From: Ascarosepion bandense
Lineage: Eukaryota > Mollusca > Cephalopoda > Sepiida > Sepiidae
Assembly (NCBI GenBank): GCA_037127315.1
Contig: JBBBDQ010001616.1
Location: 1,451,001 to 1,515,000, forward strand
Direction of reading: 5' to 3'
DNA length: 64,000 nt
How positions within the stretch are numbered: position 1 is the first letter of the stretch; every line of letters begins with the position of its first letter. The notes below the pieces were generated by a model, which saw nothing but the letters and a program-made list of their open reading frames with translations, was not told where the DNA came from and searched no databases. A program made the translations under genes and the position numbers. Of this stretch, positions 53,890-63,310 are shown piece by piece.

Positions 53890-54200
53890 TGACTACTTAC
53901 GCTCGCTCACTCTGATTGAGCAATCTGGAGGAATGTTAGACTTTGAAAAAACAGTAGCTATTCTAGCAGCTACGCTTCGTTCATTCAGCACTGATTTAGA
54001 GTACTCTCAGCTACTGGTCTATGTTTACATGCTATATTGCACGCTAAATTTTGCCTTCTTCTACTGAGCGCTCATAGTTCAGGGGTAAAATGGCCAACTG
54101 ATGTCATTTCGATCGGTTTCAATCCTGACTAAAAGCAATCGGATGTCTAACCGTACTGATGAGCTGTGATACAGCGAAACAGATCTGTCTGCGGATGACT
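53890..54200 (+). mobile_element. tRNA-like/hammerhead element, full length, ribozyme intact
   Basis: About 310 bp: 5' part GACTACTTACGCTCGCTCAC and CTACGCTTCGTTCATTCAGC, tRNA-like module with CATAGTTCAGGGGTAAAATG and CGGTTTCAATCCTG, AAAGCAATCGGATGTCTAAC, then the hammerhead. Flanked by (TA)n at the start and TATATT at the end. The layout (pol III-like head, 3' ribozyme, no ORF) is that of a SINE-like retrozyme. Confidence 0.85.
54145..54199 (+). ncRNA. Type I hammerhead ribozyme, intact core (subfamily 1)
   Basis: Stem I CCGTA (54151-54155) pairs with TGCGG (54190-54194), with an outer GTC/GAC. Core CTGATGA (54156-54162). Stem II GCTG/CAGC with loop TGATA. GAAA (54176-54179). Stem III ACA/TGT with loop GATC. 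Cleavage triplet GTC, scissile bond after 54189. All invariant bases are present. Stem III plus loop is a 10-nt palindrome (ACAGATCTGT), so two RNAs could pair there and cleave as a dimer. Confidence 0.9.
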
Positions 54201-54239
54201 ATATTAAAAAATATCCATGTTATCCTACGTCTATGGGAC

Positions 54240-54285
54240 GACTCAAAGTTTCATGCTTTATGCAATCATCAGGTGCATATTTCAA
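54240..54285 (-). ncRNA. Hammerhead-like motif, PLE end
   Basis: The minus strand has TATGCAC, CTGATGA (54266-54272), weak stem II TGC/GCA, GAAAC, stem III ACT/AGT with loop TTG, GTC ending at 54240, and GTCCCATA. Pairs with the plus copy at 56446-56494 as an inverted end of the PLE remnant between them. Confidence 0.55.
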
Positions 54286-54429
54286 ACACAGCAGTGTTCA
54301 TACATTGATCACTGTTTTATTAACGCCTGAATAACATTACTATACATATGTATACCCTCATCACATATATATTTATTAGTTTACGTCAATATATTTCGTT
54401 CTTTACTGTTGAGCACTTTTTTAGGTGTA

Positions 54430-54652
54430 ATCTTCTTCTATGTGCCTTGTCCCTTCAGAACGTAGGCGATCATAGCTTTCCACGTTTCCCTATCCCTAGT
54501 GGCTTCGAACACGCCTTCTCCTGTTACACCATGCAACCCTCGTTCCATCATCCACCTGATTAGGTCCTTCAAATATGTTATCCGTTGCTTTCCGCTGTCT
54601 CTTTTTCCCTCTATCTGGCCTGTTAGTATCAGATTCTCCAAGCCCTCCTGCG
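54430..54652 (-). pseudogene. RTE-like LINE 3' end
   Basis: The minus frame 54438-54641 reads ENLILTGQIEGKRDSGKQRI TYLKDLIRWMMERGLHGVTG, EGVFEATRDRETWKAMIAYV LKGQGT and stops at the family end (complement of CTTCTTCTATGTGCC). This is the cleanest copy of the terminal 65 residues. Confidence 0.9.
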
Positions 54653-54677
54653 TCTATACCTTATTTCCTACTTGTCC

Positions 54678-55438
54678 TAAGGACTCACATAACCACGCAT
54701 ACATCAACAGGGAATCAAATGGAACTGTTACGTGTTAGTGTAACAAAAGGAAAAACAAAAATATTTGAGAAAAACTCAGAGTTAAAATATAGATAAATAT
54801 TTAATTCACAAAACATTAGACAAAAATATTTACAAATATACACTACAGTTTGGCATTCAAGTCAAGAGACAGGGTTTACTACTATCAAGCGAAGTGTTAC
54901 GTGAAGAAAAAGAAAAGGTAAGGCGAAGTATTACGAGGAGAGGAGGGGAGAGAAAGGTTTCAGATAGCTTTATCCCGTTAAGTTGGCGGGGAAGTTAAGT
55001 GCTATATTTTTTAGAAATCCTTAAACGCGTATATAAAGACTAATTATTGGCTTGGTCAATGAAAAAGGCAAAAATATGTATTTATCCAAATACTTCCATG
55101 CGGTTCTCTTTAAGGTTTTAGTTGTTCAGACTTTTCTGTGAGATTCTTTCGACTGGATATCGATCCTTGCATCATTAACTGGAGTTGATATGACAGAGAA
55201 TCCTTTTAACAACTCTTTCAAGCTTTTGTTTGTCGTCAACTAGAGAGATTCTTTCGGCTGGAATATAAATCCTGAATCAAACCGGTGCTGCTGAGATCAG
55301 CACATCCTTTCATTAACTGTTTCAAGTTTTAGTTTTTTTGTCGTCGTCATAGGGATTCTTTCTTTCTTTCAATGGCCTGTACAAACCATACACTAAGGAC
55401 TCACATAACCACACATACATCAACAGGGAATCAAATCC
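54678..55438. repeat. 45-bp direct repeats flanking a 675-bp segment
   Basis: TAAGGACTCACATAACCACR CATACATCAACAGGGAATCA AAT occurs at 54678-54720 and 55395-55438 with one mismatch. The segment between starts GGAACTGTTACGTGTTAGTG and ends GGCCTGTACAAACCATACAC. It contains three related blocks built around GAGATTCTTTCGACTGGATA, GAGATTCTTTCGGCTGGAAT and GGGATTCTTTCTTTCTTTC. No ORF. Identity unknown (LTR-like or a recombination product). Confidence 0.75.
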
Positions 55439-55440
55439 CC

Positions 55441-56210
55441 ACTAATGAATTACCAACAACCTACGAAATTCTATTCAATTTCGCTTAATTACCAACTTTA
55501 GCAATAAGGAAAATTTTGACAATTCTAAAATTAAATACGTTAAAGCTTTAGAAAAAAATAACTCAACATTAGTTTAGAATACTCCGTTAAAAACAAGGTA
55601 GGCAGAAATAAGCAGAAATCGCGTAAACGTAACATTATTTGGTTTAACCCACCCTTCAGTCGTAACGTCTAAAGTAAGATTAGTAAACTATTCCTTAACG
55701 TAATTCATAAACATTTCTACCATTCACCCACACTAAAAAAAATCTTCAACAAAAACAATGTCAAAGTTAGTTATAGTTGCGTTACAAACATAAATATATT
55801 CCTCAACATAATGCTATGGTAGCAAAGAACTATTTGGCCCACATAAACAACATCCGTCACCCAACCAGTGAATGACAAGTGTATGTCCGAAAGTATTGTT
55901 TATAAAGCTCGAATTCATTCGGATTATAATGAGGTTAAATTCTACTTTGGAAGTACATCTAACAGATAAGATCTAACAACCACATATTTTCTTTAAACAA
56001 ATGTAAATACAGCAAAAGTACTACTTGATTCATACATTATTAGAAATAAAAAAAACAACGTAAGAACCCGATTATTACATACAGTATCGTAGCTAAATCC
56101 AAACATTACAATGGAAAAAGAGACAAATTTGATCTATGCCTTTTAGAAAAACTTGTCATCTTAGACCATATCAAGAATCTAAATTTGCTTAACAAAACAG
56201 TTATTTAATA
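55441..56210 (+). pseudogene. PLE C-terminal region (linker and GIY-YIG), decayed
   Basis: In shifting frames: RKRNIIWFNPPFSRNV, KHFYHSPTLKKIFNKNNVKV SYSCVTN, NDKCMSESIVYKARIHSDYN, EVKFYFGSTSNR (GIY-YIG region, YIG as FGS), then KHYNGKRDKFDLCLLEKLVI LDHIKNLNLLNKT. The Cys block is mostly lost. Inverted hammerhead-like ends lie on both sides (54240-54285, 56446-56494). Confidence 0.8.
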
Positions 56211-56282
56211 ACCACATGCTGTCATAGAAAAAACACTTATATTCTAAGACCCAAATTTATATAGACTCTCTTTACGTTTGCT

Positions 56283-56313
<31 letters not shown>

Positions 56314-56445
56314 CAACAAGTAACCGTACAAAATTTAAATTTTTAATCTTGTTATTAAAAAAGCAGTAACCTAAATTTATAAGATTTAATTTTCATGAAC
56401 ATCGAGTGAACTTAAATTCAAATCTATTAAACTATCAGTTTGAAA

Positions 56446-56494
56446 TATGCACCTGATGATTGCATAACGTATGAAACTCCGAGTCGTACCATAG
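56446..56494 (+). ncRNA. Hammerhead-like motif, PLE end
   Basis: TATGCAC, CTGATGA (56453-56459), weak stem II, GAAAC (56473-56477), stem III ACT/AGT with loop CCG, GTC ending at 56485, GTACCATA. Outer stem I TATG/CATA and inner AC/GT. Same fold as 54240-54285 with independent substitutions. Confidence 0.55.
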
Positions 56495-56522
56495 AGTTAG
56501 GATAATATGTATATTTATTAAT

Positions 56523-56543
56523 ATATATATATATATATATAGC

Positions 56544-56578
<35 letters not shown>

Positions 56579-56626
56579 AAGTGAATTAATAAATATACAT
56601 GTGCAGGTGTATTATATATATATATA

Positions 56627-56669
<43 letters not shown>

Positions 56670-56680
56670 AATTAGAGAAA
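56523..56680. repeat. (TA)n, (GA)n and (TA)n microsatellites
   Basis: (TA)n near 56520-56540, (GA)n 56546-56576, and (TA)n 56612-56670. Confidence 0.95.
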
Positions 56681-56689
56681 ATTTTAAAA

Positions 56690-57332
56690 ATTCAAGGGTG
56701 TCGGATGTACATTTCTACATAGGATCTCTACGTCATGTCAGCGACATTGTTTTTTTCCAAATGGCGAAGGCCCTGGGGTTGAGTGTTGATGGATTTTAGG
56801 TTAACAACGGTCACAGAGTAGAAAAGGACAGAGCTGGTAGTCGCGGGGTTACAGGCTGTTGAAATGGTATATTTAGGAAGGGAAGGAATAGGAGTTCATA
56901 TTTTATAAACATAGACAACTAAATGAGTTAAATTACTTTTTAAAGTTAAGATATTGGGCTGTTTGAAGAGGTGTATTTAGGCGAGAAGGAATGGGTTTCA
57001 ATATAAGATTTTAAATATTTTTTTAAAGTTTATTTGATTAAACCTTCTAGGTAGAAGCGAGCTAAATGCCAATTACAGGAAGTTATCAGTTTAAAAATTA
57101 TTAAGGAAAAAGATTTTAGAGAAAAAATGTGTGTTAACCAAGGAAAAAGGGGTTTAGTAAAAGAATCCATATTTTCTAAAGATAGGCAATTAAAGGAGCT
57201 TGAGATAGGAAGATAGGGGTGGTTAAAATACATTTTAAGGTTAACGTTATGGTAAAATTAAGATTAAAACTTAAATTGAATCCTTTTAATTTATATTCTA
57301 ACATCTAGTCAACGGGGATTTAAATTCTAAAT
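56690..57332 (-). other. Probable 3' UTR of the adjacent PLE
   Basis: Unclassified, but it follows the PLE stop on the minus strand. Blocks such as TTGGGCTGTTTGAAGAGGTG TATTTAGG and CAGGCTGTTGAAATGGTATA TTTAGG are repeated within it. Confidence 0.4.
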
Positions 57333-59522
57333 TTAAGTATTCGAAAAATTTGCCTTGTGGCGGCACTTACTGATGAATTCCCTCCTAAGATTCAGTAGCC
57401 GGTGTTGGTGGGAGTATTTTAATATTGAAATTTTTTCCAGTAAACATAGACAGCACCTATCACGAAAATTTCTCGAAATACGGGCTGAACCTATCAGTTT
57501 CCAGCTAATTTCAGGATCCAGCCCTTCCTCTTGCATTTTCCAGAATGCCCGCGAAAAGGCTGTCTGGTACCTCTGACCGGGGTTCGAAAAGGAGAAAAAA
57601 TTAGACAGTCTTTGTTTGAAAGGACCGGCGGACATACCGATGTAGGTCCGGAAGTCGTTTTTTTTTTTGTTAGATGGAGAAATGCGGGCTTCATAAATCA
57701 CCTGGGTGGATTTGCATTTTCCCTCCACCGGGCAGGCGTCCACAGAATTACAGTTGCATTCGTTTAGAATTCCGGACCTAGATTCAGCATTGCGCAAGTT
57801 CACCAGAATACACCTATTATGGGAACTAATAAGGCTGTCCATATTCGGGGTGCAAGAATAACTAATTTTAAGGGTGTACATATTAAAAATCTTCCGTAGA
57901 GGGTTACTGTTATTAAAATTTTTGTCTATTAACTTGAGAAAATATTTACCAATATTGATGTTAGTTTACAATAAGGGGCGTTAAACCAAATTATCTTTCT
58001 TTTTCTACAGTTTCCTTTATTTTTATTTTTGGATGATTCGGAGTCTATTGTAGGTTTATTATATGTTAACTTGTTCTTATATCCGCTTTTTTGAGGGGCC
58101 TTATTGTAAATATTTTTACTTGCGTTGAAAGTTTTAATGTTGGATGTTAATTGGCTGATTCTATTATTCACTATATTGGGTATCTGTTTTATAATATTTT
58201 TGGGATGGTTGGATGAAATATTAATATAAGTGGGGGAACTATTTTCTTTGAGAAATGGTTAGTAGGATCCATCATTTAAGTTAAGGGTGATGTCTAGATA
58301 GTTTACAATTTTAAGATTAGAGGTGACTTCGACTTTAAAACCGAGGTACTTCAGGGCTCTAATTATTTTTTGTGTATCCTATTTGTGTAGGGCCCATTGG
58401 AATTAGGAATAATTATTAATCCATCGTCCCGATATAGGCCTAATTGTTTTAGGTCTAAAAATCTGCTTAGAATATCTAAAATGTAAATTCTCACAAGATC
58501 TGCCACCTGGGCTGAATCATATGCTCCCATAGGGACGTCAAAAACCTCCCCCAGCCCCTTTGTCCATGTGGAATCATCACAGGTGAGAATGGATTTTCTG
58601 GCCGCAAAGATAATTTCGTAGTCCCTATCCGAAATGTTCACGTAATTTTTAGCAAATCTTAAACAACTCTCAAGAAGGTCCCTTGATATAGAGGAATAGA
58701 AATCGACAATATCGAATTTAAGGAAGGTGGATTTAGATTTGTTTTTGATGTTGTTAAACCATTGTATCGTATCTGAAGAACTTTTCCAAAGGTTTGGTTG
58801 TAGATTCTCTATTAGATTTTTTTTTTAATTTTGCTGGAAATTATGCCTAAGTCACTTTTTTTAGGATTAATTAGCCTGGTTTGTAATTTGTTTTGGAAAT
58901 TTGGTTTGTGGTCCTTAAATAAAACGTAAGCTTCTTTAGTGGCGATTTTGCCAATTTTGTCACTAATATTTAATTCGTTGGCGAATTTGGCTGTGTCTGT
59001 ATTAATTTCAGATAATGCTAGGTTCCTTCTGTCTACTTTGTAATTACTAGTTAGGTTATTTTTAAGGACGCTTATGTAATTTAAAAGATCACATTTATAA
59101 ATGTTGTTAGATTTGTCGGACTTTACCCACAGGTGCTTAGATTTTTTCAGGTTTCTAATGTCTGATTTTGGTAAGTTCTGAAATTTATTTGAAGCCCCAC
59201 AGAATTTGATTTTGGGGATCAGGTCGAAAAGGTCCTTCTCGAAAGAGTTCAGAAATCTGCATACGGGGGGTGTGCGCTGGGTCCTCAGGTTAAAGGAATC
59301 CGTGGAATGATGTGCAGAGTCTGTAGAGCGGAGAAAAAAGTGTGCCTTCCATCGAAGTCTCCTTATGATGTTTTCAATTTTTTCGGTGAAGTGAAGGAGA
59401 AAAGAGTGAGTGTTTGGGTAAGGAATATTTTTCAAGGAATAATTCGGGATAAACTTCTCCATTTTGGAACAGCAGAATGAATAGTTGAAAGATCCGGGAA
59501 TGAACCAAGAGAGCTCAACCAC
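57333..59522 (-). pseudogene. Penelope-like element: RT plus GIY-YIG, nearly complete
   Basis: Minus strand, N to C. 59522-58812: start MVELSWFIPGSFNYSFCCSK, FEKDLFDLIPKIKFCGASNK, VLFKDHKPNFQNKLQTRLIN (RT1-2). Then FDIVDFYSSISRDLLES (RT3), SILTCDDSTWTKGLGEVFDV, PMGAYDSAQVADL (RT4) and LGLYRDDGLIIIPNSNGP with catalytic YRDD at 58423-58434. NYLDITLNLNDGSY, NPTYINISSNHPKN (thumb), RKRKIIWFNAPY (linker), CNCNSVDACPVEGKC, VIYEARI, TYIGMSAGPFKQR (GIY-YIG with the catalytic Arg), CCLCLLEKISIL. Disruptions: a frameshift at an A run near 58815, another near 58360, a stop near 58260, a frameshift near 57945. Both catalytic centres are preserved. Confidence 0.92.
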
Positions 59523-59710
59523 CGAAGGCGTGGGAGCAATATATATATATATATATATTGATTGATTGATTGTTTACTACTTAGTTTTTGGTCATAATAG
59601 GGTTAGTCTAGTACACATTTGCATTAAAAAGTGTTCTATACAATAGTATTGTAGAACGTTTGAATATTTTCCAATTTTAAACGAATAATTTCGGTAGCGA
59701 AATAGCTCGT
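59523..59710 (-). mobile_element. PLE 5'-flank/pseudo-LTR fragment
   Basis: After a short (TA)n, ACACATTTGCATTAAAAAGT, CTATACAATAGTATTGTAGA and GTTTGAATATTTTCC match 16765-16825 in the end of the other PLE, in the same orientation relative to the ORF. Confidence 0.65.
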
Positions 59711-59714
59711 TTAA

Positions 59715-59936
59715 CCCTCTAGGGCCATTCGTATCATATTTGATACAGTATTTCCCTATAAGGAAACATTTGGTATTTCCCTATAAGGAAACATTTGGTA
59801 TTCATTGACTGAGCAGTCAGTACTGCTTTCATTTGAAATTTATAAAATATTTCTCTTAAAAAATTTTTCATGAAAATATTTCTTTCAAGGCTTGTTTTCA
59901 TACTGTATCAAATATGATACGAATGGCCCTAGAGGG
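59715..59936. mobile_element. piggyBac-type MITE with TTAA target duplication
   Basis: A 37-bp perfect inverted repeat (CCCTCTAGGGCCATTCGTAT at the left; its complement ends at 59936) flanks 148 bp. Both flanks are TTAA (59711-59714 and 59937-59940). TTAA plus CCC/GGG termini define piggyBac-type elements. Inside, TTTCCCTATAAGGAAACATT TGGTA is tandemly duplicated. No transposase. Confidence 0.95.
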
Positions 59937-59940
59937 TTAA

Positions 59941-59976
<36 letters not shown>

Positions 59977-59980
<4 letters not shown>

Positions 59981-60111
59981 CTATGGCTTAGGGGGTAGCG
60001 ACTCCCACTGACACCAAAGTGGTCCAGTTTAGATCCCGGCCAGAAGGAAGTGGATGTGTATACCCACACTGATGAGCTGTGATAGAGCGAAACAAGCTTG
60101 TATGTGGATGA

Positions 60112-60116
<5 letters not shown>
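59977..60116 (+). mobile_element. tRNA-like/hammerhead element, subfamily 2, ribozyme intact
   Basis: Short form (140 bp) lying between (TA)n tracts: tRNA-like head TGCGCCTATGGCTTAGGGGG (A box) with GTTTAGATCCCGG at the T-loop position, AGTGGATGTGTATACCCACA, then the hammerhead and ATGACTAATATAT. Compared with subfamily 1 it lacks the roughly 165-bp 5' part. Confidence 0.85.
60064..60107 (+). ncRNA. Type I hammerhead ribozyme, intact core (subfamily 2)
   Basis: Stem I CCACA/TGTGG. Core CTGATGA (60069-60075). Stem II GCT/AGC (a fourth pair is G-G). GAAA (60089-60092). Stem III ACA/TGT with loop AGCT. Cleavage triplet GTA, scissile bond after 60102. Relative to subfamily 1, stem I and the stem III palindrome (ACAAGCTTGT) differ in compensating positions. 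Confidence 0.82.

Positions 60117-60161
<45 letters not shown>
60117..60161. repeat. (TA)n microsatellite
   Basis: TA repeat running into the TA target site of the Tc1-type MITE. Confidence 0.95.
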
Positions 60162-60163
<2 letters not shown>

Positions 60164-60166
<3 letters not shown>

Positions 60167-60855
60167 TACCGGCCATAATGGTTAGGTCACCCCATTTTTT
60201 TAAAGAAAATTATGTATTTCATCCTATTTTTAGTATTTATTGCCAACTCGCTCCCATATTCTGACGGCTACAACCCCCAGAAGTTTAAATGCAATGTCAA
60301 TACTCACCTACTAACCACTTGACTCTAGCCCTTCCTCCACTTCATTTGTCTATTCCTTTCTCTCCTAGCTTGAAACTGTCATCTCACCTGCATTCTCATC
60401 TTTCTATTGCTCTTTTCTAATTGGTTTGCACTCCTCTTCTCTCTTCTAATTAATTTTCTTTCAGTTATGTAGCCCCCCGCACATCAGTGGCATTTCCGCC
60501 TTGCTCGGGGTGAAATGATTAATAGAAAAAAATTTAAAAAGTGGATAATGCTAAATGAAAATAGAATGGCTCCGTTCTATTATTACTTTGCAACCTTTTA
60601 CAAGGCAAAGAAGCAAAGATGAACTTGTCCGAATCACCCTTAATTTTATTCATTCTTTCATTAATGAAACTGCAATATAGGTAATTATTAAATATTTATA
60701 AATTCATTTGATGCACATGTTATTGTGCAGTATTAACAAAAGAACCATTCTATTTTCATTTACAATTATTCACTTGGCAATAAATACTAAAAATACTATG
60801 AAATACATCATATTTTAAAAACACTGGGGTGGCCTAAAAATTATGGCCGGTAGTG
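60164..60855. mobile_element. Tc1/mariner-type MITE, split by a LINE
   Basis: The ends CACTACCGGCCATAATGGTT and the complement of AATTATGGCCGGTAGTG are flanked by TA on both sides. The inverted repeats are long, about 115 bp (ATGTATTTCATCCTATTTTT, AGTATTTATTGCCAA). The left repeat is interrupted at 60247-60540 by a LINE 3' end and resumes GTGGATAATGCTAAATGAAA. ACAAGGCAAAGAAGCAAAG near 60600 may be a scrap of transposase. Confidence 0.88.
60247..60540 (+). pseudogene. CR1/Jockey-like LINE 3' end nested in the MITE
   Basis: AACTCGCTCCCATATTCTGA, GGCTACAACCCCCAGAAGTT and the 3' UTR ending CCTTGCTCGGGGTGAAATGA with poly-A. It starts inside the RT C-terminal codons (WNSLPYS), a severe 5' truncation. 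Confidence 0.9.
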
Positions 60856-60857
60856 TA

Positions 60858-61886
60858 ATGAGGTAAGGTTGATAGACATAGGGTTTTAAAATCTTTTGGT
60901 CTTAGCGTGGCAATTAACCCTAATATAAAACAGGTTGACTTCTTAGACATAACATTAGACTTAGTCCCTAACATTTTCAACCTTACATGAAAAATAATGC
61001 TAACCCAATCTATATAAAACCCCAAGTCTAATCACCCACTATCCGTTATCAAACATATTCCATCATCAGTTAAACGCCACATTAACATACGCTTCTCAAA
61101 TAAAGAAATATTCGATAAGCACAAAACAATTTACGATAAAATTCTTAGATACAGCGGCTATCAATCCTCCAAGACTAACTTTGTGGAAACATTTAGGAGT
61201 CCAAAAAGAAAAAATAGAAACAGGAAAATTATATGGTATAACGCTCCATTTAATCAGTTAGTTAATTTTAAACTGGGGCATAAATTTCTTAAGCTAGTAG
61301 ATGAACATTTCCCCAAAAATAACCCTCTAATCAAAATTTTCAAAAGGAATACAATAAAACTCAGTTATAGCTGCTCCAACAATTTAGAAAAAATAATTAA
61401 ATTAGATAATAATAAAATATTGAAAGAATACAACAAAAATAATTCTAACCTCCATGCCAGTCTGCCCCATAATAATAACTTTTATAATTATAGAAATCCG
61501 AACCAATGACCCATACCCAATAAATGCTTAACAAAATCCCTGGTATATATGTGTTCGATTTCATCCATGGAAAATCTTAAGGATGCTAAAAATATATTAG
61601 AAACACAATGAACATTTTTAAAAAGCGCTTCTACGATCACCTCTTATCCTTCAATATGAAGGACAAACAAAATATGACATCACTTTCTAAGTATTTCTGG
61701 AAGTTAAAAAACGAAAATGAAACACCTAAAGTTAAATTGAAAATCCTCAAACAGGCCAGAACATCCAAATCGGTAAAGAAACCATGTTTATTTGTCTTCA
61801 AGAAAAAAATGGAAATCATTAAATACATGAGTAGCAACATACTATTGAATCAGAGGCATGAAACCACGGTAAACTACAAACATTAA
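60858..61886 (+). pseudogene. PLE, thumb to GIY-YIG, decayed
   Basis: NIKQVDFLDITLDLVPNIFN (thumb), NHPLSVIKHIPSSVKRHINI, RFSNKEIFDKHKTIYDKILR, RKIIWYNAPFNQLVNFKLGH, EHFPKNNPLIKIFKRNTIKL SYSCSNNLEKI (linker), KCLTKSLVYMCSI, then FKKRFYDHLLSFNMKDKQNM TSLSKYFWKLKNENETPKVK and RTSKSVKKPCLFVFKKKMEI IKYM. Frame breaks occur near 60990, 61510 and 61605. The catalytic RT motif lies upstream and is absent; the MITE at 60164 marks the left limit. Confidence 0.88.
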
Positions 61887-62560
61887 AGAACTAACTTTAC
61901 AATCATGCTAAAACTACAAAATCCAAAGTTAGGATCCCTAGAAACGATAAACTTTTATAATATTAACAACACACTTACTTCAAATTTTTCCTTTCTTTCA
62001 TACCACAAACTGTGATCTAATTTAAAGTTTTGTATATAAAAAAGGGGTTTTCCTAAATTGTTTATTATGGTTAAATATTAAAAAAAAAGATTAATTATAA
62101 AAACTGAGTTTAAAAACAAAAATATTTCTAGTCGTATAATTCACTAATAAAAATATGTTTAGCAAATAGCAATTTCTCTTCCCACTTTATCGCATCCACT
62201 CCTACTTCTCCCCACCCCATATACATTTCCATATTTTCTCCTTTTATTAAATGCAAATAACTGACCATAAAGGCTGTAAAGGACCATACCTTATCTTCTA
62301 ATGTTAAATCTGTCTATAAAATTTTCAACACGCGCATTAATCACCTCTATTCCCTATCTCTTCTCTCTTTCTAAGTGACGTCTTACAACCCTTATTTGCC
62401 ATTTCCCACCCCACCTACATCTCACACACAATTCGACAAATATAAGAAAAAGAATTTCCATTTTTTTTCACACTAACTGATGAGACATTGTTCTTTCAAT
62501 GTCAAAACAAAATGTACACTTTGTAGGAGCTAATATTTTGTACATATTCTAAGCTATAAT

Positions 62561-62565
<5 letters not shown>
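61887..62565. other. Unclassified, possible PLE 3' flank
   Basis: AT-rich with some C-rich stretches (CACTTTATCGCATCCACTCC). No gene recognised. Confidence 0.4.
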
Positions 62566-62615
<50 letters not shown>

Positions 62616-62996
62616 AGGATTAATTCAAAGATGTTGAATGGCCATTTCGATATGAAGATCCCCACGGGGGACGACACATCACCTCAACAACAGAAAAAAC
62701 CTTTCAGAAACTAGGGAAAAATTAGTCTACTTTTCCTTTTTAAATAGATTGCAAAGAAATTAAAAAATAAATAATAATAAAATAAAATAAAAATAAAATT
62801 AATTTCTTTTAATTTCTTTTAATTTCTTATATATATATATATATATATATCCAAAAGAAAATAATTGCAACGATCAATACATTCATTTAAAACAGTGCTC
62901 AATATAAAAATAGAGCAATGAATATTTATTATTAATTATACTTAAGAACATGTACAAACTACTACTTTGACAGTAGTAGTTTGTAGTTTCTACATG

Positions 62997-63044
<48 letters not shown>

Positions 63045-63045
63045 C
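62566..63045. repeat. (TA)n tracts and a 25-bp-arm hairpin
   Basis: (TA)n at 62566-62607, 62828-62850 and 63002-63040. AGAACATGTACAAACTACTA and TAGTAGTTTGTAGTTTCTAC ATGTTCT (62946-63000) form a hairpin. GAAGATCCCCACGGGGGACG at 62656 looks like a decayed hammerhead core. Confidence 0.6.
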
Positions 63046-63245
63046 AATAAATTCCGAAAGTTACAATTTTGAATTTATTCATATAATATACATATTTGGC
63101 TCTGTAATATAGATAATATTATTTAAATCGAGCCCTCCACCTGAATGATTTTCAATATTGATAAAATTAATATTAGTAGGATCTGGTTTGGAATTTTACC
63201 TATATACACTTCCATTTTTGTATTTAAAATAATACACACACACAC

Positions 63246-63310
<65 letters not shown>

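Noticed and set aside
62640..62720. Hammerhead-like GAAGATCCCC ... GGGGGACGACAC
   Set aside because: Stem II is good but CTGA reads ATGA and GAAAC reads GACAC, with no clear stem I or stem III. Mentioned only in the repeat entry.
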